A stretch of DNA of 49,956 nucleotides. It comes from Muribaculaceae bacterium. GTDB lineage: Bacteria > Bacteroidota > Bacteroidia > Bacteroidales > Muribaculaceae. The notes beneath the pieces are model-generated. The model made no database searches, was not told the origin of the DNA, and worked only from the letters and a program-made list of their open reading frames with translations. The number at the start of each line of letters is the position of its first letter. Position 1 is the stretch's first letter. The position numbers were made by a program, and so were the translations under genes. This document shows, piece after piece, positions 20,216 to 29,554 of this stretch. The stretch covers positions 1-49,956 of the forward strand of contig JAFQSX010000024.1 in assembly GCA_017409345.1 (NCBI GenBank). The letters are read 5' to 3'.

Positions 20216-21085
20216 TTATTTCTTCTTTTTGAGTGTGCTCCAGTAGTGGAAGCGACATTGTGATTCCACTTCGTTTTCGATTTCGTCGGGGAGTGAAGAG
20301 AAGAAATCGAGGCCGGTGATGCGTTCCACTTCGTCGATGCTCACAGCCGATGCTTGCATGCCTCCGGGCACTTTGCCGTTGGGCATAATGAAGCCAATGC
20401 CACGAGGCGAGTCAACATAAGGGGATAGTATCACTTTGAAAAATCGTTGAGGTACGGCTACGCGTGAGTCGCCGATAAATTCTTCAATAGGGTCGGTGAG
20501 AATCGGTCCACACACGATAATGATTGCACTATCGATTTCGGCCCATTGACGGCATTTTTCTTCAAGGCGTTTCCATGCTCCGGTGTTGAGAGTTTTGGCT
20601 TGTGGACACATATTTGTCATGAAGAATGATTCATCCATTGCTTTCTTGCTCCATTTCATGTCGCCAGCAGGAGCCATGTGACCACGGTCATATCCCGAAT
20701 AAGAATAGTCCCATTGTTCGGCCGACCCCATAACGTTATCATCGCTACGGAAATTGTCTTTGCGAGGTTCGGTGCCGTTGGTTTCCTTGCCGGTGAGTTC
20801 CCATGCAACCCAGTTGGGGATGTGCATTTTACTATTGAATGATAAAGAATATCCTTCGTAATTTACCACTTGGCTTGGCGTTGATTCGGGTGTCGTAACA
20901 TCTTCGAGATTACCCCATTTGCCATGATTTGCAGTAGATTCTCCGCTTGTGGCCGATATGTAACCGCTGAAATAGGCTCCTCCTAGGATGATGACTGCAA
21001 TGGTGATGCTCCATGTTAGTCGTTGTACGAACTTGTTTTTTGTGCTTTTGCGTTGCTTTTTCTTTGTTTTGCGAGTTTTAGCCAT
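20216..21085 (-). CDS. Membrane-anchored DNA/RNA non-specific endonuclease
   Basis: This 289-aa protein is of the NucA/NucM (beta-beta-alpha-metal) family, which cuts DNA and RNA without sequence preference. A very basic N terminus (KTRKTKKKQRKSTKNK) is followed by one hydrophobic segment (SITIAVIILGGAYFSGY, about 25-42). The catalytic domain therefore probably sits outside the cytoplasm, anchored to the inner membrane or exported. The active-site motif DRGHMAPAGDMKW begins near residue 129, with the catalytic His in DRGH and a metal-ligand Asn in the following FMTNMCPQ. It lies 28 nt after cysK in the same direction, so the two are probably co-transcribed. Nucleotide scavenging or surface DNA clearance is the likely role. 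Confidence 0.9.
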   Translation of the reverse strand: MAKTRKTKKKQRKSTKNKFVQRLTWSITIAVIILGGAYFSGYISATSGESTANHGKWGNLEDVTTPESTPSQVVNYEGYSLSFNSKMHIPNWVAWELTGKETNGTEPRKDNFRSDDNVMGSAEQWDYSYSGYDRGHMAPAGDMKWSKKAMDESFFMTNMCPQAKTLNTGAWKRLEEKCRQWAEIDSAIIIVCGPILTDPIEEFIGDSRVAVPQRFFKVILSPYVDSPRGIGFIMPNGKVPGGMQASAVSIDEVERITGLDFFSSLPDEIENEVESQCRFHYWSTLKKKK

Positions 21086-21113
21086 AGTGATTGATGTTTA
21101 GATAAAAAGAACG

Positions 21114-22043
21114 TTATTTTATCAATTCGGTAGAAAGATATCTCTCACCGGTGTCGGGGAGAAGCACGACGATGGTTTTTCCACTGTTTTCGGGGCGTTG
21201 AGCAATGGAGATAGCTGCATGCAAGGCTGCTCCCGATGAAATGCCGGCAAAGATGCCTTCACGAGTGGCGAGGATGCGTGCTGTGGCTATTGCGTCATCG
21301 CCTTTGACGGTTATGACTTCGTCAACAACCGATGCGTCGTAGTTTTGAGGAATGAAGTTGGCTCCGATACCTTGTATCTTATGAGGACCGGGATCTCCAC
21401 CCGAAATAATTGGCGATTCGGCTGGCTCGACAGCAATGGCTTGAATCTGTGGATTGCGTTTTTTTAGCCCATGTGCAGTGCCACAAAGGGTACCACCTGT
21501 TCCCACTCCGGCAACAAAAAAGTCAACAGTGCCATAAGTGTCGCGCCATATCTCTTGTGCTGTGGTTGAGGTGTGGGCTGCGGGGTTTGCTGGATTTTCA
21601 AATTGTCCAATAATAATCGATCCGGGATTTTTGTCGCGAAGTTGTTCGGCACGACGAATGGCTCCGGCCATTCCTTCGGCTCCGGGCGTGAGAACGATTT
21701 CGGCACCGAGAGCCTTGAGAAGTTTTTGGCGTTCAACGCTCATCGTTTCGGGCATGGTAAGGACTACTTTATATCCTTTGAGTGTTGCTATCCATGCAAG
21801 TCCCACTCCGGTGTTGCCGCTTGTTGGCTCAATGATGAGCGCACCGGGCGAAAGCAACCCTTTCTTCTCGGCATCTTCAATCATCGATAGAGCAGCACGA
21901 TCTTTTACGCTTCCGCCGGGGTTGAAAGATTCAACCTTCGCGATGAGTCGGGCTTTGAGATCAAAATCGCGCATGATATTATTGAGTTGCACAAGAGGCG
22001 TATTGCCTATTAATTGAGTGAGGTCTTGATAGATTCGTTCCAT
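21114..22043 (-). CDS. cysK: Cysteine synthase A
   Basis: O-acetylserine sulfhydrylase makes cysteine from O-acetylserine and sulfide using PLP. The 309-aa product has the N-terminal LIGNTPLVQLN and the PLP lysine in NPGGSVKDRAA (about Lys47). The substrate loop PTSGNTGVGLAW is near 73-84, and GTGGTLCG binds the cofactor phosphate near 180. The terminal half ISSGAA is also family-typical. Length is normal. A TTTG-N20-TAATTTTG promoter lies upstream on the minus strand (22103-22072), with an expected start about 20 nt before the ATG. The nuclease gene follows in the same unit. Confidence 0.97.
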   Translation of the reverse strand: MERIYQDLTQLIGNTPLVQLNNIMRDFDLKARLIAKVESFNPGGSVKDRAALSMIEDAEKKGLLSPGALIIEPTSGNTGVGLAWIATLKGYKVVLTMPETMSVERQKLLKALGAEIVLTPGAEGMAGAIRRAEQLRDKNPGSIIIGQFENPANPAAHTSTTAQEIWRDTYGTVDFFVAGVGTGGTLCGTAHGLKKRNPQIQAIAVEPAESPIISGGDPGPHKIQGIGANFIPQNYDASVVDEVITVKGDDAIATARILATREGIFAGISSGAALHAAISIAQRPENSGKTIVVLLPDTGERYLSTELIK

Positions 22044-22071
22044 AATATTTTTTCAAAATTTTAATTAGAAA

Positions 22072-22103
22072 CAAAATTAGGTGTAATTAGTGAGTTTTGC
22101 AAA
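22072..22103 (-). promoter_or_regulatory. Promoter of cysK
   Basis: On the minus strand TTTG (22103-22100), a 20-nt gap and TAATTTTG (22079-22072) match the Bacteroidetes consensus, placed 28 nt before the cysK ATG. Confidence 0.65.
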
Positions 22104-22261
22104 TTGCGATGGCTAGATTTTGGATAACAATTCTTAAGTAAGTGGAAACAAGACTGATTTCTGTTTTTCAAAGAGATGTGTGGAGGTGGTTGAGATATGT
22201 ATTCAATTCGTGCATAAAATATAAAAATGAGGTTGTATTTTTTTATTCCGTTGATTTTGTG

Positions 22262-22269
22262 TAATTTTG
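22262..22269 (+). promoter_or_regulatory. -7 element upstream of pepT
   Basis: TAATTTTG matches TAnnTTTG and lies 50 nt before the pepT ATG in a T-rich region. The matching -33 box is not clear. Confidence 0.45.
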
Positions 22270-22319
22270 TACATTAATTTACAAAACTTATAAATTGCAA
22301 CCTTGAATTTCTTACGACA

Positions 22320-23543
22320 ATGAATGTAGTAGATAGATTTCTTGAATATGTTAAGTTTGACACTCAAAGTGATGAATTGACTAATCTTACCCCTTCAACT
22401 CCGGGGCAAATGGTGTTTGCTCAATATCTTGAAGAAAAACTCAATGAATTGGGTTTGAAAGATGTGTCGCTTGACGAAAATGGTTATCTTATGGCAACAC
22501 TTCCCGGTAATACAACCGCCGAAGTGCCAACAATAGGATTTATTGCACACTTGGATACATCTCCCGATATGTCGGGACGTCATGTTAATCCTCGCATTGT
22601 CAAAAGTTATGATGGTAGTGATATTGTGCTCAATGCCGAAAAAGAAATTATATTGTCGCCCAATCAATTCCCTGAGTTGTTGCATTACACAGGCCAAGAT
22701 TTGATTGTTACTGATGGAAATACACTTCTTGGTGCAGATGATAAAGCCGGTATCGCAGAGATTATAACAGCAGTAGAATATCTCATGGATCATCCTGAAA
22801 TCAAGCATGGAGATATTCGCATTGCATTTAATCCTGATGAAGAAATCGGTCTTGGCGCACATAAATTTGATGTTGAGAAATTTGGTGCCGATTGGGCTTA
22901 CACAATGGATGGTGGTGAGATAGGCGAACTTGAATATGAGAACTTTAACGCAGCCGTAGCAAAGGTTACATTCAAAGGTCGCAATGTTCACCCCGGATAT
23001 GCTAAGCATAAAATGATTAACTCATTGCGTGTGGCTACTCAGTTTGCTATTATGTTGCCACGTTGGGAAACTCCCGAACACACCGAAGGTTATGAAGGAT
23101 TCTATCACTTGATAGGAATTGAGGGTGATGTGGAAAAAACAGTGTTGACATATATCATTCGTGACCATGATCGTGATCGCTTTGAACGTCGTAAGAAAGA
23201 GTTTGAACACTTGACACGCAAAATAAATAAGGAATTCCCCGATTGCGCTTCACTTGAATTGAAAGACCAATATTATAATATGCGCGAAAAGATTGAACCG
23301 GTGATGCATGTGATTGAAATTGCCGAACAAGCGATGCGCAATGCCGATGTTACGCCTAAAGTAGTGCCTATTCGTGGTGGAACTGACGGTGCTCAACTTT
23401 CGTTCAAGGGACTTCCTTGTCCAAACATCTTTGCCGGAGGATTGAATTTCCATGGACGTTATGAATTTGTTCCCATTCCATCAATGGAAAAGGCTACAAA
23501 AGTAATTGTTGAAATAGCAAAACTCGTTGCAGAACGTAAATAA
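22320..23543 (+). CDS. pepT: Peptidase T (tripeptide aminopeptidase)
   Basis: This M20-family zinc peptidase releases the N-terminal residue of tripeptides in the cytoplasm. The 407-aa product shows the first metal site [13 protein letters not shown] near residue 76, the bridging aspartate in [11 protein letters not shown] near 139-149, and the catalytic/metal glutamates in [12 protein letters not shown] near 171. The dimerisation-domain His is in [14 protein letters not shown], and the C-terminal metal His in [17 protein letters not shown]. Length matches the family. The stop overlaps the start of miaA by 17 nt, so the two genes are translationally linked. Confidence 0.96.
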   Translation: MNVVDRFLEYVKFDTQSDELTNLTPSTPGQMVFAQYLEEKLNELGLKDVSLDENGYLMATLPGNTTAEVPTIGFIAHLDTSPDMSGRHVNPRIVKSYDGSDIVLNAEKEIILSPNQFPELLHYTGQDLIVTDGNTLLGADDKAGIAEIITAVEYLMDHPEIKHGDIRIAFNPDEEIGLGAHKFDVEKFGADWAYTMDGGEIGELEYENFNAAVAKVTFKGRNVHPGYAKHKMINSLRVATQFAIMLPRWETPEHTEGYEGFYHLIGIEGDVEKTVLTYIIRDHDRDRFERRKKEFEHLTRKINKEFPDCASLELKDQYYNMREKIEPVMHVIEIAEQAMRNADVTPKVVPIRGGTDGAQLSFKGLPCPNIFAGGLNFHGRYEFVPIPSMEKATKVIVEIAKLVAERK

Positions 23544-24441
23544 AAATAAGACTTTAATCGTTGTCACCGGTCCAACAGGATCGGGTAAGACTGATTTAGC
23601 AATAAAATTGGCACTCCACTACGGGTGCCATATTTTATCGGCTGACTCGCGTCAACTTTATCGAGATATTCCCATTGGTACGGCTGCCCCTACTCCCGAA
23701 CAATTGGCCTTGGTGCCTCATCATTTTGTGGGAATCCTTTCGCTTGAAGATTATTATAGCGCAGCGCAATATGAGGAAGATGTGTTGCAACTGTTGCCCC
23801 GGTTGTGGAAAGAGAACGACTATGTCGTGATGTGTGGAGGCTCAATGATGTATGTTGATGCCGTGACAAAGGGGATTGATGAACTGCCAACAATTACTCC
23901 CGAAATTAGAGAGAAGGCTATGGCGATATATCGCGAAGGTGGCATAGAGCAACTTCGGAGTACATTGCTTGAACTTGATCCGATATATTATAATCAAGTA
24001 GATTTAAATAATCACAAACGACTGGTTCATGCTATAGAGATAACTATGCAAGCCGGTGTGCCATATTCGTCATTGCGAACAGGTGAGAGTAAAAAAAGAC
24101 CGTTCCGTATAGTGAAAATGGCTTTGGATTATGATCGTGAGGTGTTGTTTAATCGCATTAATCGTCGTGTAGATGCCATGATGGTAGCCGGACTTGAACA
24201 AGAGGCACGCAATGTTTATCATTTGCGACACCTAAATTCGTTGAATACGGTGGGATATAAAGAGATGTTTGCCTATTTTGAAGGGGTGATGGATTATGAG
24301 ACGGCAGTGGCTCGAATAGGGAAGAATACACGAGTATATGCCAAGAAACAACTCACATGGAATAAGCGCGATGGAGAGTTGCATTTGCTCAATCCGGATA
24401 CAGCATTTGAGCAAGCGATAGCCTTAATCAAGGAAGATTAA
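23527..24441 (+). CDS. miaA: tRNA dimethylallyltransferase
   Basis: MiaA adds a dimethylallyl group to adenosine 37 of tRNAs reading codons that start with U. The 304-aa product has the P-loop [14 protein letters not shown] near residues 12-25, the conserved [11 protein letters not shown] near 34-44, [14 protein letters not shown], and the C-terminal [12 protein letters not shown]. No ATG precedes the P-loop in frame; the only suitable start is TTG at 23527, inside the last codons of pepT. A TTG start coupled to the upstream stop is thus the best model. The last 4 bases overlap the convergent PAP2 gene. Confidence 0.93.
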   Translation: MQNVNKNKTLIVVTGPTGSGKTDLAIKLALHYGCHILSADSRQLYRDIPIGTAAPTPEQLALVPHHFVGILSLEDYYSAAQYEEDVLQLLPRLWKENDYVVMCGGSMMYVDAVTKGIDELPTITPEIREKAMAIYREGGIEQLRSTLLELDPIYYNQVDLNNHKRLVHAIEITMQAGVPYSSLRTGESKKRPFRIVKMALDYDREVLFNRINRRVDAMMVAGLEQEARNVYHLRHLNSLNTVGYKEMFAYFEGVMDYETAVARIGKNTRVYAKKQLTWNKRDGELHLLNPDTAFEQAIALIKED

Positions 24442-25151
24442 AACCAAGCAAAAAAAGAATAGGTGGCGATTGATATTGTTATAATCAATCCGGTGGCAAT
24501 TGTTATATCAGATAGTTGATATGTAATTGCTGAATTTCCCATCGATAATTGTGCATAGAAATGGTGTTGTTCCAAGTCGCGAGTCGTAGAGAAGTGTTGT
24601 GCGATGTTTTTAGCAATTATATACCCAACGAAACCTATTGATGCCCCAATAATGCCTCCAATAACCAAGTCTCCGGGGTAATGAACTCCAAGATATAGTC
24701 GTGAGTATGAGTTTATAAACGCCCAAATGAGAATAAATATAGTAAATCTACGCTTTGCAAATAATAATGCAACGAATGTTGCGAGAGCAAAAGAATTGGA
24801 TGCATGGCAAGAGGGGAAACCATATTTTCCCCCACGATATCCGTCAACCATGTGTACGAGGGCGTTGATGGGGTTGTCGATATGGGTGGGTCGAAGACGC
24901 TCTACATAAGGACGAATTGCAGAGGAGCACAATTGATCGGCACACATAATGACAAGTGGTATAGCAAGGGTGTAGCATAATGCCACTTTCCATCCAAATC
25001 GACGAAATATAATATAAAGAAGTGTGGCATACATAGGAACCCAAATAATTTTTCCTGTAAACGCCTTCATGAAATAGTCAAAAAATGGGAGATGAAGACT
25101 ATTGAAAAATAGGAAAATTTGGGTGTCAATATCAATTAAAAAGTCAAGCAC
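24438..25151 (-). CDS. PAP2-family membrane phosphatase
   Basis: The 237-aa integral membrane protein has about six hydrophobic segments and the three PAP2 motifs: basic motif RPYVERLRP near 80-88, a second motif reading PSCHASN near 112-118 (Cys in place of the usual Gly), and SRLYLGVHYPGD near 150-161 with the catalytic His. Family members remove phosphate from lipid substrates such as undecaprenyl pyrophosphate or phosphatidylglycerol phosphate; the exact substrate here is not determined. The gene converges on miaA with a 4-nt overlap, and no terminator is visible between them. Confidence 0.9.
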   Translation of the reverse strand: MLDFLIDIDTQIFLFFNSLHLPFFDYFMKAFTGKIIWVPMYATLLYIIFRRFGWKVALCYTLAIPLVIMCADQLCSSAIRPYVERLRPTHIDNPINALVHMVDGYRGGKYGFPSCHASNSFALATFVALLFAKRRFTIFILIWAFINSYSRLYLGVHYPGDLVIGGIIGASIGFVGYIIAKNIAQHFSTTRDLEQHHFYAQLSMGNSAITYQLSDITIATGLIITISIATYSFFAWF

Positions 25152-25311
25152 GATGTAATAGTTTAGTAATTGTCTTAATTGTCCACAAAGTTACTCCAAA
25201 TTTCGTTATATTGAGCATTTATGTAGAAAAAAGTGTTCAAATTAGGATAATTTGTCTCAAGATAATTCTAAACTTGAAAGGGAAAGAATGTGTAAATAAG
25301 AGATTATTCAT

Positions 25312-25319
25312 TATATTTG
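25312..25319 (+). promoter_or_regulatory. -7 element upstream of the LOG-family gene
   Basis: TATATTTG lies 26 nt before the ATG at 25346 and fits the -7 consensus; a -33 box is weak. It probably drives the LOG-family gene and the thioredoxin lipoprotein gene behind it. Confidence 0.5.
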
Positions 25320-25345
25320 TGCTGTAAATTGATTGATTTTTGATA

Positions 25346-26440
25346 ATGGCACAGCGATATAAAGAGATTGAAACAATAGACCAACTGCTTGAGGAAACAA
25401 AGGTAAATGGTCGATTGGAGTATTGTGCTTTTCAAGATCTAGATTTTACCAAGGTTGAAGAAGGGGCGCTTTCGTCAATAAAATTTGAATATTGCATATT
25501 TATGGGGTGTAATATTAAAGGATTATTGTCAAATATCGGTGATAGTTGTGTTTGCTTTCCTTCGATTGAAAAACCTTATAATTTATTTAAATCAAGGCTA
25601 TATTCTCCATCCGAATTATATGGTATGGTTGATGAAAAACGCCGATTTGACGATGTGGTGTATCAGCATTATCTTCAGAAAGGAAAATTCTCTGAAGACA
25701 TAAGTGAGACATTGGCTCGTTCGTTGCATGACCATTCAATACTTAATGCATTGCGTGATTTTTTATCGCAATATGATGAAAAAGATGTAGTAGCAATAAT
25801 GGGAGGGCATGCAATGTTGCGTACTGAACCCGATTATTGCAAAGTTGTATTTATTGCAAAGCGGTTGACTGAAGTAGGAAAATTGCTTGTGAGTGGAGGA
25901 GGTCCTGGAGCGATGGAGGCAACACATTTGGGTGCATGGATGGCGGGTCGTGACGATTGTGAAGTGCAAGATGCCCTTCGGTTATTGTCGGTAGCGCCAA
26001 CGTATAAGGATGAGCAATGGTTTCAATCGGCATTGGCCGTTATAGAAAAATACCCACAAACGAAATATAAAAGTTTAGGAATTCCTACATGGTTGTATGG
26101 TCATGAGCCATCAACGCCTTTTGCAACACATATTGCAAAATTATTTGAAAATGCATTACGAGAAGATGAATTGCTCACAATAGCAAAAGGTGGGATTGTC
26201 TATTCGCCGGGAAGTGCCGGGACGATGCAAGAAATATTTCAAGATGCAGTGCAGAATCATTATCTTACATTTGGTTATGCAAGTCCAATGGTTTTTCTTG
26301 GAGTAGAGTATTGGTCGCAAACAATGCCGGTGTATAAATTGTTGAAAGCATTGTCGGAGCAACAACGATATAAAAATTTGTTGCTATCATTGACCGATGA
26401 TGTTGATGATGTAGTTGCAATCTTATGTGATTATTATTAA
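25346..26440 (+). CDS. LOG-family (lysine-decarboxylase-like) nucleotide-processing protein
   Basis: The 364-aa protein has a C-terminal Rossmann-like LOG domain: VVAIMGGHAML near 152, LLVSGGGPGAMEATHLGAWMAG near 188-210, and SPGSAGTMQEIFQ near 290. The last is a variant of the usual PGGxGTxxE motif, with the glutamate kept. LOG proteins cleave nucleoside monophosphates to base and ribose phosphate, as in cytokinin activation or PpnN. The first 100 residues are not LOG-like: CAFQDLDFTKVEEGALSSIK and FEYCIFMGCNIKG vaguely recall pentapeptide repeats. Start: ATG at 25346, since only a TTG lies earlier in frame. A thioredoxin lipoprotein gene follows 18 nt downstream. Confidence 0.85.
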   Translation: MAQRYKEIETIDQLLEETKVNGRLEYCAFQDLDFTKVEEGALSSIKFEYCIFMGCNIKGLLSNIGDSCVCFPSIEKPYNLFKSRLYSPSELYGMVDEKRRFDDVVYQHYLQKGKFSEDISETLARSLHDHSILNALRDFLSQYDEKDVVAIMGGHAMLRTEPDYCKVVFIAKRLTEVGKLLVSGGGPGAMEATHLGAWMAGRDDCEVQDALRLLSVAPTYKDEQWFQSALAVIEKYPQTKYKSLGIPTWLYGHEPSTPFATHIAKLFENALREDELLTIAKGGIVYSPGSAGTMQEIFQDAVQNHYLTFGYASPMVFLGVEYWSQTMPVYKLLKALSEQQRYKNLLLSLTDDVDDVVAILCDYY

Positions 26441-26458
26441 TTAAAATTTTATATAGTT

Positions 26459-26920
26459 ATGAAGAAAGTTATTTTAATGTCAATCTTTTCAGTAGCCGTG
26501 TTGTGTGGCTGTGTAAATGGTAATTCTGATAAAAAAGATGCGCAAGAGGCTGATAGCGTTACAGTAGAGAAAACGCAACCACAATCGGCTCAGTTAGCAA
26601 CACACGGAGGTAGTGTTAAGGTGCTTGAATCAGTGGATCAATTGAAAGCGACAGAAAAACCTGTAATTATTGATTTTAATGCAACTTGGTGTGGCCCATG
26701 TAAAGAGTTTGCCCCTCATTTTGAGTCAGTATCAGTGAAGATGGGCGATAAAGCCGAGTTTATATCAGTTGATGTAGATAAATGGCAGGATGTCGCAATG
26801 GAATTCGGAGCACAATCAATACCTATGATTGTGATTGTAAAACCAAATGGCGAAAAAGTCTCAACTGTAGGGTATATGACAGAAGAGCAATTTGAAGAAT
26901 TTGTGAATAAAAATATATAA
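26459..26920 (+). CDS. Thioredoxin-fold lipoprotein
   Basis: The 153-aa protein has a lipoprotein signal peptide (MKKVILMSIFSVAVLCGC, lipidated Cys at about 18), a polar linker of about 35 residues, and one thioredoxin domain with active site WCGPC near residues 77-81 and the cis-proline region SIPMIVIVKPNG near 119. It would act on the periplasmic face as a disulfide reductase or oxidase. It is 18 nt behind the LOG-family gene and probably co-transcribed, though no functional link is evident. Confidence 0.92.
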   Translation: MKKVILMSIFSVAVLCGCVNGNSDKKDAQEADSVTVEKTQPQSAQLATHGGSVKVLESVDQLKATEKPVIIDFNATWCGPCKEFAPHFESVSVKMGDKAEFISVDVDKWQDVAMEFGAQSIPMIVIVKPNGEKVSTVGYMTEEQFEEFVNKNI

Positions 26921-27049
26921 TGTGTAATCAAGAAGTATAATAAGTGACGATAGATTGGGCAAAAATGATGCAAATAGGAGCCAAAAACAATTAAATAGGC
27001 TTTTATGCCACAAAATTAAATCAAATTGTTATTTTTTTCTTGAATTTAT

Positions 27050-27080
27050 TTTGTTATTATGCACAATTATAATATCTTTG
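27050..27080 (+). promoter_or_regulatory. Strong promoter of the OmpA-like porin gene
   Basis: TTTG (27050-27053), a 19-nt gap and TATCTTTG (27073-27080) match the Bacteroidetes consensus perfectly, giving a leader of about 33 nt. This fits the strong codon bias of the gene. Confidence 0.75.
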
Positions 27081-27119
27081 TGCTGAAATTAAACTAATTT
27101 TTATTAAACTATACACAAG

Positions 27120-28289
27120 ATGAAAAAAATTATTCTTTTGGCTGCTGTAGCACTTGGTGCAATGTCAGCTCAAGCTCAACAAGCTGTTGAAGTTCCTAAA
27201 TTTTTTGACAATTGGTCTGTGTCTTTAGTAGGTGGTGGTACAACTCCTATTGAAAATGCCGCTTTCTGGGGCGATATGCGTGGTATCGTAGGTATTGAAA
27301 TCGAAAAACAAGTTACTCCTATTTTTGCTCTTGGTGTTGAAGGTAACTGGGGTATCAACACTTCTTATGGTGAAGGTGTTAATGTTTTTGATGATCAATA
27401 TGTAGGTGCTTATGGTGCTATCAACCTTAACAAACTTTTCGGTGCTTGCAAAAGCAAAACTCAACTTTTTGAAGTAGAAGCAGTCGCTGGTGCTGGTTGG
27501 GGTCGTTATTATGACAAAAACTGGAATGATGAAAACTGGGCTACCGGTTATGCAGCAGACCACAACTTCTTCGCAACTAAAGCAGGTCTTAACTTGAACT
27601 TTAATGTTTGCAAAGCTATTACAGTTTCTTTGAAACCATCTGTAACTTGGAACATGAGTGATGCAACTCAAGGTAGCCTTCGTGAAATCAATGGCTCATC
27701 AGCAAGTGCTTCTTATGATGCAAGTTATGCTAAATTCAACCTTATGGCTGGTGTAACTTACCACATCGGTGCTAAAGGTTTCAAATGTGTTAAACCTTAC
27801 GACCAAGCAGAAGTTGATGCTCTTAACGCTCAAATCAACGACCTTCGTGCACAAAACGATGCTTGCAATGGTAAAGTAAAAGCTCTTGCTGCTGAAAATG
27901 CTGCTCTTGCTGCAGAACTCGCTGCTTGCAAAAACCGCAAACCTGAAGTAAAAGAAGTAAAAGTTGACAACACTTCAAGCGTACGTTATGTATACTTCAA
28001 CCAAGGTTCTTCTAAAATCTCTGCTTCTCAAAAACCAAATGTAGCAATGGTTGCTGATTTCCTTAAGAACAATCCTGATTCTAAAGTAGAAATCAAAGGT
28101 TACGCTTCTCCAGAAGGTAGCAAAGAATTGAACGAAAAACTTGCTGCTGCTCGTGCTGAAGCTGTTAAAACTATGCTCGTTAAAACTTACAAAATCGACG
28201 CTAGCCGTATCGACGCTAAAGGTCAAGGTATTGGCAAAATGTTCAAAGAAAACTCTTGGAACCGCGTTAGTATCTGTACTCTTGACTAA
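27120..28289 (+). CDS. OmpA-family outer-membrane porin
   Basis: This 389-aa protein anchors the outer membrane to peptidoglycan and may form a pore. It has a signal peptide (about 1-19, cut after AQA), a beta-barrel region at about 22-225 rich in aromatic strands, and a short coiled linker (ALNAQINDLRAQNDACNGK, then AAENAALAAELAACKN). A C-terminal OmpA/MotB domain at about 285-389 contains the peptidoglycan-binding segments VEIKGYASPEGSKELNEKLA and ARAEAVKTML. Codon use is strikingly uniform (GCT, GGT, GTT, CTT), a sign of very high expression, and both a consensus promoter and a strong terminator bracket the gene. In this order such proteins are among the most abundant surface proteins. Confidence 0.95.
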   Translation: MKKIILLAAVALGAMSAQAQQAVEVPKFFDNWSVSLVGGGTTPIENAAFWGDMRGIVGIEIEKQVTPIFALGVEGNWGINTSYGEGVNVFDDQYVGAYGAINLNKLFGACKSKTQLFEVEAVAGAGWGRYYDKNWNDENWATGYAADHNFFATKAGLNLNFNVCKAITVSLKPSVTWNMSDATQGSLREINGSSASASYDASYAKFNLMAGVTYHIGAKGFKCVKPYDQAEVDALNAQINDLRAQNDACNGKVKALAAENAALAAELAACKNRKPEVKEVKVDNTSSVRYVYFNQGSSKISASQKPNVAMVADFLKNNPDSKVEIKGYASPEGSKELNEKLAAARAEAVKTMLVKTYKIDASRIDAKGQGIGKMFKENSWNRVSICTLD

Positions 28290-28329
28290 TCAATAGATAA
28301 GTCTTAATATAGATAAGAAATAAAAATTC

Positions 28330-28360
28330 AACCCCGAGTCATTTGGCTCGGGGTTGTTTT
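28330..28360 (+). terminator. Terminator of the OmpA-like gene
   Basis: AACCCCGAG (28330-28338) pairs with CTCGGGGTT (28347-28355) and is followed by a T-rich run, about 40 nt past the stop codon. Confidence 0.85.
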
Positions 28361-28379
28361 TATATATAAGAGATATTTA

Positions 28380-28671
28380 TATTGCGAAGTAATAAAATCC
28401 TAAATACATTTTGGCTACATTTTAGAGAGGAGAAACGTAGTAGTATTATCTAGGACACAGAGCAAATCCGATACGTCTTATTGAAGTAATGAAACAAACC
28501 GTACTATGGTATGGTTTGAACGATTTTTTTATTTATTTTGATAAAAACATATAAGCATAGCATATTATTCACGTTGGAATATATTATACAATTAATGTCT
28601 CCTGACCCAGACACTTGCAATAAGCCCAATATTGAGAAGAAGCACTCAAATGAAATTTTATGGGCATAAAA
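28380..28671. other. Intergenic stretch without a recognisable gene
   Basis: Between the porin terminator and the nagB terminator there is no convincing reading frame. A partial inverted repeat (CAAACC near 28495-28500 and GGTTTG near 28513-28518) is the only structure noticed. A 73-codon frame on the minus strand runs through here and the nagB terminator but looks spurious. Confidence 0.5.
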
Positions 28672-28704
28672 AATAGAGCAACTGCATTCAGCAATTGCTC
28701 TATT
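28672..28704 (-). terminator. Terminator of nagB
   Basis: AATAGAGCAA (28672-28681) pairs with TTGCTCTATT (28695-28704). Read on the minus strand the stem is followed by a run of six T, about 40 nt beyond the nagB stop. Confidence 0.85.
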
Positions 28705-28744
28705 GTTATTTGGGTGCCACGTCATGTGGCATGTTGGTCAAGAA

Positions 28745-29554
28745 TTAGAGAAGTGTGTCGGGGTTGAGGTTGGCTCCTTCGATATCTTTGAAGTATTTGT
28801 AAGTGCCTACTTTCAATTCAGCACAAGCATCTTCATCGGCGATAATGATTGCTTTAGGGTGCATTTGAAGAGCAGAGATAGTCCACATTTGGCTGATGCC
28901 ACCTTCAACACCATGACGCAATGCACGAGCCTTGTTGTAGCCGTTAACAATGAGCATAACGCTTTTTGCAGCCATTACGGTGCCGACACCAACTGTTAAT
29001 GCAGTTTTGGGTACTTGGTTTACATCGTTGTTGAAGAAACGAGAGTTGGCAATGATAGTATCTTGAGTAAGAGTTTTCATGCGAGTTTTAGAAGTCAATG
29101 CCGAACCAGGTTCGTTAAATGCGATGTGACCATCAGGACCTACGCCACCCATGAAAAGGTCAATGCCACCATAAGATGCGATCTTATCTTCAAATCGTTG
29201 ACATTCAGCGATAGGATCTTCTGCATTGCCATTAAGGATGTTTACATTTTCAGGGAGAATATCAATGTGGTTAAAGAAGTTGGTCCACATGAATGTGTGG
29301 TAACTTTGTTCGTGGTCTTGAGGAATACCACAATATTCATCCATATTAAATGTAACTACATTTTTGAATGAAACTTTACCTTCTTTATTAAGTTTGATAA
29401 GGTTTTTGTACATGCCAAGAGGAGAACCTCCGGTAGGACAACCAAGTACAAATGGTTTGTCGGCAGTTGGATTAGCGGCATTGATACGAGATGCTACATA
29501 ATTAGCAGCCCAGCGAGATACTTCCTCGTAATTAGGTTCAATAATTAGTCTCAT
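28745..29554 (-). CDS. nagB: Glucosamine-6-phosphate deaminase
   Basis: NagB converts glucosamine-6-phosphate to fructose-6-phosphate and ammonia, feeding amino sugars into glycolysis. The 269-aa product has the phosphate loop [14 protein letters not shown] near 35-48, the catalytic Asp in [10 protein letters not shown] near 67-76, [18 protein letters not shown] near 134-151 with the ring-opening His, and TVGVGTVM further on. Length is typical of the single-domain enzyme. It is transcribed alone, with TATTTTTG-type -7 boxes at 29612-29627 on the minus strand and a terminator downstream. It probably serves growth on host mucin sugars; that is inference. Confidence 0.97.
   Translation of the reverse strand: MRLIIEPNYEEVSRWAANYVASRINAANPTADKPFVLGCPTGGSPLGMYKNLIKLNKEGKVSFKNVVTFNMDEYCGIPQDHEQSYHTFMWTNFFNHIDILPENVNILNGNAEDPIAECQRFEDKIASYGGIDLFMGGVGPDGHIAFNEPGSALTSKTRMKTLTQDTIIANSRFFNNDVNQVPKTALTVGVGTVMAAKSVMLIVNGYNKARALRHGVEGGISQMWTISALQMHPKAIIIADEDACAELKVGTYKYFKDIEGANLNPDTLL

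Noticed and set aside
28504-28725. 73-codon minus-strand frame between the porin gene and nagB
   Set aside because: It runs through the nagB terminator, has no start signal, and its composition looks random.
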